From an uncultured Coriobacteriaceae bacterium (lineage in GTDB: Bacteria; Actinomycetota; Coriobacteriia; Coriobacteriales; Atopobiaceae): 64,000 nt of DNA. A program made the position numbers and the translations under genes. Location: NCBI GenBank assembly GCA_902777325.1, contig CACYTH010000001.1, positions 62,001 through 126,000 of the forward strand. Direction: 5' to 3'. Positions 60,272 through 64,000 of this stretch are shown piece after piece. The first letter of the stretch is position 1; every line of letters begins with the position of its first letter. The notes beneath the pieces were generated by a model. The model searched no databases. It saw nothing but the letters and a program-made list of their open reading frames with translations, and was not told where the DNA came from.

Positions 60272-60871
60272 GTGCTCAACGTCGTGCTCGTGGAGCCTGA
60301 GATTCCCGCCAACACCGGCAACATCGGTCGCACCTGCGTGCTCACCGGAGCGCGCCTCCACCTGGTGGGGCCCTTGGGGTTCAGCCTCTCCGACCAGGCC
60401 GTGCGCAGGGCGGGCCTCGCCTACTGGGAGAGCCTCGACGTGCGCACCTATCCCAGCTGGGATGCCTTTGTCGAGGCCAACGGGCGCTTTGGGAAGGCGC
60501 TTGCCTCGCCCGCGTCTGATGGGTCCTGCGTGCACCTGCTCACCAAGCGCGGGGCCAGGACGTATGCGGAGAGCCGCTATCACGATGGCGACTACCTCGT
60601 CTTTGGCAAGGAGAGCTCGGGGCTTGACGCCGAGCTGCTGGGGGCGCATGCCGGCCTCTGCGAGCGCATCCCCATGCGGGGCGACGACGCACTTGACAAC
60701 GCCGAGAGCTGGCACGAGGCACACGAGCGCCTGCACCCAGAGCTCGAGCGCGACATCTGCGGCAACTTCGTTGACAGCCGCGCGAGCCAGATCACCTCGC
60801 TCAATCTCTCCAATGCGGCCGCCATCGTGATCTACGAGGCGCTGCGCCAGACGGGCTTCCCGGGGATGTGA
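60272..60871 (+). CDS. trmL: tRNA (cytidine-34-2'-O)-methyltransferase TrmL
   Basis: TrmL is a SPOUT methyltransferase acting on the wobble base of tRNA-Leu isoacceptors. The 199 aa protein begins MLNVVLVEPEIPANTGNIGR (N-terminal knot strand), has LVFGKESSGL, and the C-terminal knot SLNLSNAAAIVIYEALRQ. The start is GTG at 60272 after AGGAGAGGAG. The annotated substrate class includes tRNA-Leu with CAA, the anticodon found at 15058-15142. Confidence 0.93.
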   Translation: MLNVVLVEPEIPANTGNIGRTCVLTGARLHLVGPLGFSLSDQAVRRAGLAYWESLDVRTYPSWDAFVEANGRFGKALASPASDGSCVHLLTKRGARTYAESRYHDGDYLVFGKESSGLDAELLGAHAGLCERIPMRGDDALDNAESWHEAHERLHPELERDICGNFVDSRASQITSLNLSNAAAIVIYEALRQTGFPGM

Positions 60872-60881
60872 GCTTGCGCAG

Positions 60882-60947
60882 TGCGCCACCGGTCCGTCGA
60901 TTGGGACGGAACGAGACCCCGTTGCGTCCGTGGGAGCGGACCAGTCG
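60882..60947 (+). repeat. Dispersed 66-bp intergenic repeat, copy B
   Basis: This copy is 88% identical to copy A (32284-32349, opposite orientation). It starts 11 bases after trmL and lies in a convergent gap, as copy A does. The ends GGTCCG and CGGACC can pair. Confidence 0.8.
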
Positions 60948-61002
60948 CATCGCCCAGTCCCTCTTGCCCGACAGGACAAGCTGTCACACAGGACGTCTCT
61001 GC

Positions 61003-61043
61003 CCAAAGGAAAGGGCGCCGGAGCCCAAGACTCCGGCGCCCTT
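61003..61043 (-). terminator. Terminator of the zinc-ribbon membrane protein gene
   Basis: A 13-bp stem AAGGGCGCCGGAG/CTCCGGCGCCCTT with a 7-base loop is followed on the minus strand by TCCTTTGGG. Confidence 0.7.
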
Positions 61044-61064
61044 GCGCGTCTGTGAATGCAGCCG

Positions 61065-61496
61065 TTACTGGATGCGGGTGCGGCAGTAGGGGCACACCTT
61101 CCAGTCGGCGTTGAGCGGACGGTGGCAGGTGGGGCAGACGTTGCGCACCTGCGTGTTGCAGATGGGGCAGACCACGAAGTCGCGGTCGATCGGGGCGCCG
61201 CACTTGGGGCAGATGCCGTAGTGCGAGAGCTGATGCTCGCGCAGGGCGATGTCGAGGTCCTGCTCCTCGCGGTCGACCAGGTAGGAGCTGGGGCGCAGGA
61301 TGACATAGGCGAGGATGCCCACGATGGGGATCACCGAGATGATGGCCCAGACCCACCAAGGCTCGGCACCACGGCGCTGGGCGTCGCGGATGACGTAGAC
61401 GATGGACAGGATGTACACCATAACGATGCATGCAACCATCAGGTACAGCACCATGCGTACCTCAGGCGTCATCAGCTGGTCGAGAAGTTCACGCAT
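61065..61496 (-). CDS. Membrane protein with two zinc ribbons
   Basis: This 143 aa protein has two spans (about 15-36 and 47-66; the segment PWWVWAIISVIPIVGILAYVI resembles PLDc_N/phospholipase D nuclease N-terminal motifs, cited in part), an RREEQDLD linker, then two double-CxxC zinc ribbons (CPKCG, CPIC, CPTCH, CPYC). It is likely a membrane-anchored adaptor; no enzyme domain is present. It has its own terminator and lies 76 bases from folC. Confidence 0.8.
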   Translation of the reverse strand: MRELLDQLMTPEVRMVLYLMVACIVMVYILSIVYVIRDAQRRGAEPWWVWAIISVIPIVGILAYVILRPSSYLVDREEQDLDIALREHQLSHYGICPKCGAPIDRDFVVCPICNTQVRNVCPTCHRPLNADWKVCPYCRTRIQ

Positions 61497-61572
61497 CTGC
61501 CTCGTACTCCTTCAAATCTAACGGCCGACAAACTGCCGAATTGAGTCATGGACGTTGAGATTGTAACAGAAG

Positions 61573-62982
61573 CTACCGCATCAGTCCCGCAACCTCGCCA
61601 GCTAGCGTGATTGAACCGCACGCAATGAAGGAAACTTCACACAAGCCCTTCACGGCAGCGTCCACACTCTCGAAGACGCCAGCCACGTCCGCGCCGGCCG
61701 CACGGAAGATCTCGGCCAGCTCGGCGGCGGGCAGCGCACGGGGCGAGGAGGTCTGCGTCACGTAGACGCAGGGGAACTCCCGCGCCAGAAGCGCGACGAT
61801 GCCCTCCACGTCCTTGTCGGCAAGGACCGCCGCGAGAAGCGCCGGGCGCTCCGCGACCTCGGGCGATATGGCCCGCACGGCAGTGAGGAAGGTCTCCACC
61901 GACTGGGGGTTGTGGCAGGCGTCGATGAGCGCCACCGGCTCGGGACGCACCACGTCAAAGCGCCCGGGCGTGGGGCAGCCCATCACCGAGGCCCTGAGGG
62001 AGACTGCGTCGAGCGCGCGGCCGAGGTAGTTCTCGCAGAGCACCACCGCACAGGCGATGTTTGCCGCCTGGTAGCCGGGCTTTAGGGCCGCAAGGCCGGG
62101 ATAGGTGGCCCGAGGCGTGGTGACCGTGAGCTCGAGCGGCGAGCCGATGCGCGAGGGGCGCTCGCTCACCAGGAAGGAGGCGTGGGGAAGCCCCTCGTGG
62201 GCGCGCGGGACGCCGGCATGCATCTCACCGGCCGCGTCCTCGAGGCGCTCGGGCCTGAGCAGTACCGGCGTGACGTCCTCGGCGGCGCACTGGTCCAAGA
62301 AGACGTCCTCCACGGAGTCGGGGGTGGCGGTGCCCACGCCGAGCACGCAGCTGCGTCCCGCCTTGATGACGGCGGCCTTCTCGCCCGAGATGGCCTCCAG
62401 CGTGTCGCCGAGGATGTGCGTGTGGTCGAGTCCCACGCCGGTCACCGCGACGGCCTTGATGTCGCTGACGGCCGAGGTCGCATCCCAGCGGCCACCCATG
62501 CCCACCTCGAGCACGGCCACGTCGATGCCTGCCTCGGCATAGGCCACGAGCGCAGCCACCGTGAGCAGGTCGAACTCGGTCACGTCGTAGGGTCGCTCGC
62601 CCGCGGCGCTGCGGCGGGCATTGACACGCCGGCCCGCCTCGATCGCCACGGAGAGCCCGTGCGCGAAGGCCGCCTCGGAGATGGGACGGCCGCCCACCTC
62701 CATGCGCTCGGTGTAGCTCACCAGCTCGGGGCTGGTGTAGAGGGCGGTGCGCAGGCCCTCGCCGGCAAGGATGGCCGCCGAGTAGCGCGACGTGGAGGTC
62801 TTGCCGTTGGTGCCAGCCACCTGGATGCAGTCGTAGCAGCGGTCCGGGTTGCCGCACTCGGCCAGCATGTCCACGACGGTCTCAAGGAGCGGCTGGATGC
62901 CAAACTTGAGCGTCGCGTGCAGCTGGCGCAGCGACTCCTCATAGCTCAGGTCGACGACGTCAAACGGCACACGGTATGACAT
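61573..62982 (-). CDS. folC: Folylpolyglutamate synthase/dihydrofolate synthase
   Basis: FolC adds glutamates to folates and often makes dihydrofolate. The 469 aa Mur-ligase-like protein has the P-loop AGTNGKTSTSR near residue 52, LEVGMGGRWDATS, GEKAAVIKAGR and the C-terminal ACHNPQSVE with the ADKD segment. The ATG at 62982 follows GGAAGGGG. queD lies 44 bases upstream on the same strand; both use pterin/folate-related chemistry. Confidence 0.94.
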   Translation of the reverse strand: MSYRVPFDVVDLSYEESLRQLHATLKFGIQPLLETVVDMLAECGNPDRCYDCIQVAGTNGKTSTSRYSAAILAGEGLRTALYTSPELVSYTERMEVGGRPISEAAFAHGLSVAIEAGRRVNARRSAAGERPYDVTEFDLLTVAALVAYAEAGIDVAVLEVGMGGRWDATSAVSDIKAVAVTGVGLDHTHILGDTLEAISGEKAAVIKAGRSCVLGVGTATPDSVEDVFLDQCAAEDVTPVLLRPERLEDAAGEMHAGVPRAHEGLPHASFLVSERPSRIGSPLELTVTTPRATYPGLAALKPGYQAANIACAVVLCENYLGRALDAVSLRASVMGCPTPGRFDVVRPEPVALIDACHNPQSVETFLTAVRAISPEVAERPALLAAVLADKDVEGIVALLAREFPCVYVTQTSSPRALPAAELAEIFRAAGADVAGVFESVDAAVKGLCEVSFIACGSITLAGEVAGLMR

Positions 62983-63026
62983 GGGTAACCCCTTCCAGAG
63001 ATGATCTGCCTGCGGCGACGCGCACC

Positions 63027-63446
63027 CTACGGACGGTAGAAGGCCCGGTTGTTGGGCGTCTCGTCGCACTCCACCTCGCTCACGGGAAGGCCCTCCGCCA
63101 TCAAGCGCTCCGTCACGTAGCGAGCGAGGTTCTCGGCCGTGGTGCGGAAGGGCAGGATGGTGAGCGAGAATCCCTCGTCCTCAAGCGCCGCGACCGTTGC
63201 GGGCTTGAGCGAGCCCTCCTCCACCAAAAAGGTGTGGTCGAGCGAGTCCGCAAGCGCGCGCACGGCACGCTTGAACACGCCGAAGTCGAGCACCATGTCG
63301 CGCATGGTGCCCTCCGTCTGCAGCTCGTCCTGCCCGATGGTCACCACGATGCGCCACCGGTGCCCGTGGAGGTTCTCGCATTTGCCGTAATAGTCGGTCA
63401 GAAAGTGGGCGCTGTCAAAGCTCGCCTCGGTCTGCAGTGCGTACAT
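63027..63446 (-). CDS. queD: 6-carboxy-5,6,7,8-tetrahydropterin synthase QueD
   Basis: QueD makes 6-carboxytetrahydropterin, an early step to preQ0/queuosine. The 139 aa protein has zinc ligands His14 (FDSAHFL) and CENLHGHRW (His27 and His29) with catalytic Cys23, and an acidic DFGVFKRAV. The start ATG at 63446 fits the family; the longer frame is out of place. The preQ0 partners queC/queE are not in the window. The FNT gene ends 2 bases upstream. Confidence 0.92.
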   Translation of the reverse strand: MYALQTEASFDSAHFLTDYYGKCENLHGHRWRIVVTIGQDELQTEGTMRDMVLDFGVFKRAVRALADSLDHTFLVEEGSLKPATVAALEDEGFSLTILPFRTTAENLARYVTERLMAEGLPVSEVECDETPNNRAFYRP

Positions 63447-63448
63447 GC

Positions 63449-64000
63449 TCACGCGCCCTTCTTGTAGGCCATCCAGTACATGCCGGCGACGATAACCGCG
63501 CCGCCCACGATGTTGCCCAGGGTGGCGGCGCTCAGGTTTGAGAGCAGCCCGCCCAGGTTGAGCGCTACCGTGTCGACGCCCTCCGGCGCCACGCCAGCCG
63601 CAAAGGTGACAAGTCCCATGGGGATGAAGAACATGTTGGCCACACAGTGCTCGAAGCCGCAGCCCACGAACATCGTCACCGGCAGCGACGAGCAGAAGAA
63701 CTTGTCGACCACCGTGCGGGCGGCAAAGCTCATCCAGACGCCCAGGCACACCAGGATGTTGCACATGATGCCGCGCCCGAAGGCGACCGTCCAGGGAAGC
63801 GCGCACTTGGCGGCCGCGACGCTCACCATCGTGTTGCCCACGGCGCCCGAACCCATCCCCGCAAAGTTGGCCAGCTTGAGCAGCGCCACCAGCAGGAGGG
63901 AGCCCAAAAGGTTGCCCGCATACACCACGAGCCAGCTGCGCAGCAGCGCGGACAGCGTGTACCTGCCGGAGAGGAAGCCCATCGTCATGAGGTTGTTGCC
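63449..64000 (-). CDS. Formate/nitrite transporter family protein, C-terminal part
   Basis: This is the C-terminal part (183 residues) of an FNT-family channel: membrane spans with GRYTLSALLRSWLVVYAGN-like start, RGIMCNILVCLGVWMS and NLSAATLGNIVGGAVIVAG-type end (cited in part), the last being the FNT GNxxGG mark. Formate, nitrite or hydrosulfide could be the substrate. The N-terminal two spans lie beyond the window end. It is 2 bases upstream of queD and probably shares its mRNA. Confidence 0.88.
   Translation of the reverse strand, partial: GNNLMTMGFLSGRYTLSALLRSWLVVYAGNLLGSLLLVALLKLANFAGMGSGAVGNTMVSVAAAKCALPWTVAFGRGIMCNILVCLGVWMSFAARTVVDKFFCSSLPVTMFVGCGFEHCVANMFFIPMGLVTFAAGVAPEGVDTVALNLGGLLSNLSAATLGNIVGGAVIVAGMYWMAYKKGA

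Noticed and set aside
60881-61114. Small protein in the 66-bp repeat (MRHxSVDxxGT frame shared by both copies)
   Set aside because: The shared frame follows from DNA identity; substitutions are not codon-biased, the frames diverge after the repeat, and no ribosome-binding site is seen.

Overview
The window is 64 kb of high-GC chromosome, almost wholly coding. Most genes are on the minus strand in tight operons with 4-base ATGA overlaps. Gene content and order point to an anaerobic, Gram-positive-type actinobacterium of class Coriobacteriia (Atopobiaceae/Olsenella-like is the best guess). The evidence is an order of HAD/thiamine pyrophosphokinase, rpmB, asp23, fakA, recG, rsmD, coaD, a C+ zinc-ribbon L28, a DUF3516 helicase, a LytTR regulator and an S-box riboswitch ahead of metK. 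This is an inference from family knowledge; no 16S rRNA is present. I see no prophage, intact insertion sequence or CRISPR array.

Layout. 1-3.6 kb: xerD-type recombinase (cut by the window edge), cca, pyrG. 3.8-8.0 kb: a SIMPL protein, a duplicated P-loop/CYTH gene with a small membrane protein between the copies, and a LUD protein. 8.0-13.1 kb: recN, nadK, tlyA, xseB, nusB, asp23 and efp. 13.2-14.7 kb: infC-rpmI-rplT behind a structured leader with an attenuator-like terminator. 14.7-15.2 kb: tRNA-Leu(CAA) with a duplicated 3' end. 15.2-31.8 kb: an MBL hydrolase, rel, a giant RecJ-HIRAN-helicase fusion, secF/secD, coaD, rsmD, recG, fakA, asp23, rpmB and a HAD-thiamine pyrophosphokinase fusion. 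31.9-42.3 kb: fmdB-like, rsmB, fmt, def, priA, an amidohydrolase, a membrane protein and a DUF3516 helicase. 42.4-46.4 kb: an unusual five-gene signalling cluster. 46.5-52.9 kb: metK with its SAM riboswitch, then a TetR, YhgE/Pip and ABC-like ATPase set. 53.1-64 kb: gltX, a flippase-like protein, a glutamate-cysteine ligase-like protein, rlmKL, a DUF4298 protein, trmL, a zinc-ribbon membrane protein, folC, queD and a formate/nitrite transporter (cut by the window edge).

Functional themes. Much of the window is informational housekeeping: translation initiation and protein maturation (infC, fmt, def, efp), rRNA/tRNA modification (rsmB, rsmD, tlyA, rlmKL, trmL, cca) and DNA repair or replication restart (recN, recG, priA, recJ fusion, xseB).

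The best candidate for an undescribed system is 42448-46444. A LytTR response regulator is followed by two copies of a module. Each module is a polytopic membrane protein with a degenerate GHKL-like C-terminus, plus an overlapping or near-adjacent 80-83 residue single-span protein. The small protein, not the large one, carries the YRHDL phosphoacceptor-like motif, at residue 60 in both copies. This looks like a histidine kinase split into two polypeptides and duplicated. Other notable items are the RecJ-HIRAN-SF2 fusion, the CYTH duplicate that lost its ExExK motif, the tRNA-Leu end duplication, and a 66-bp repeat (88% identical) found in two convergent intergenic regions.
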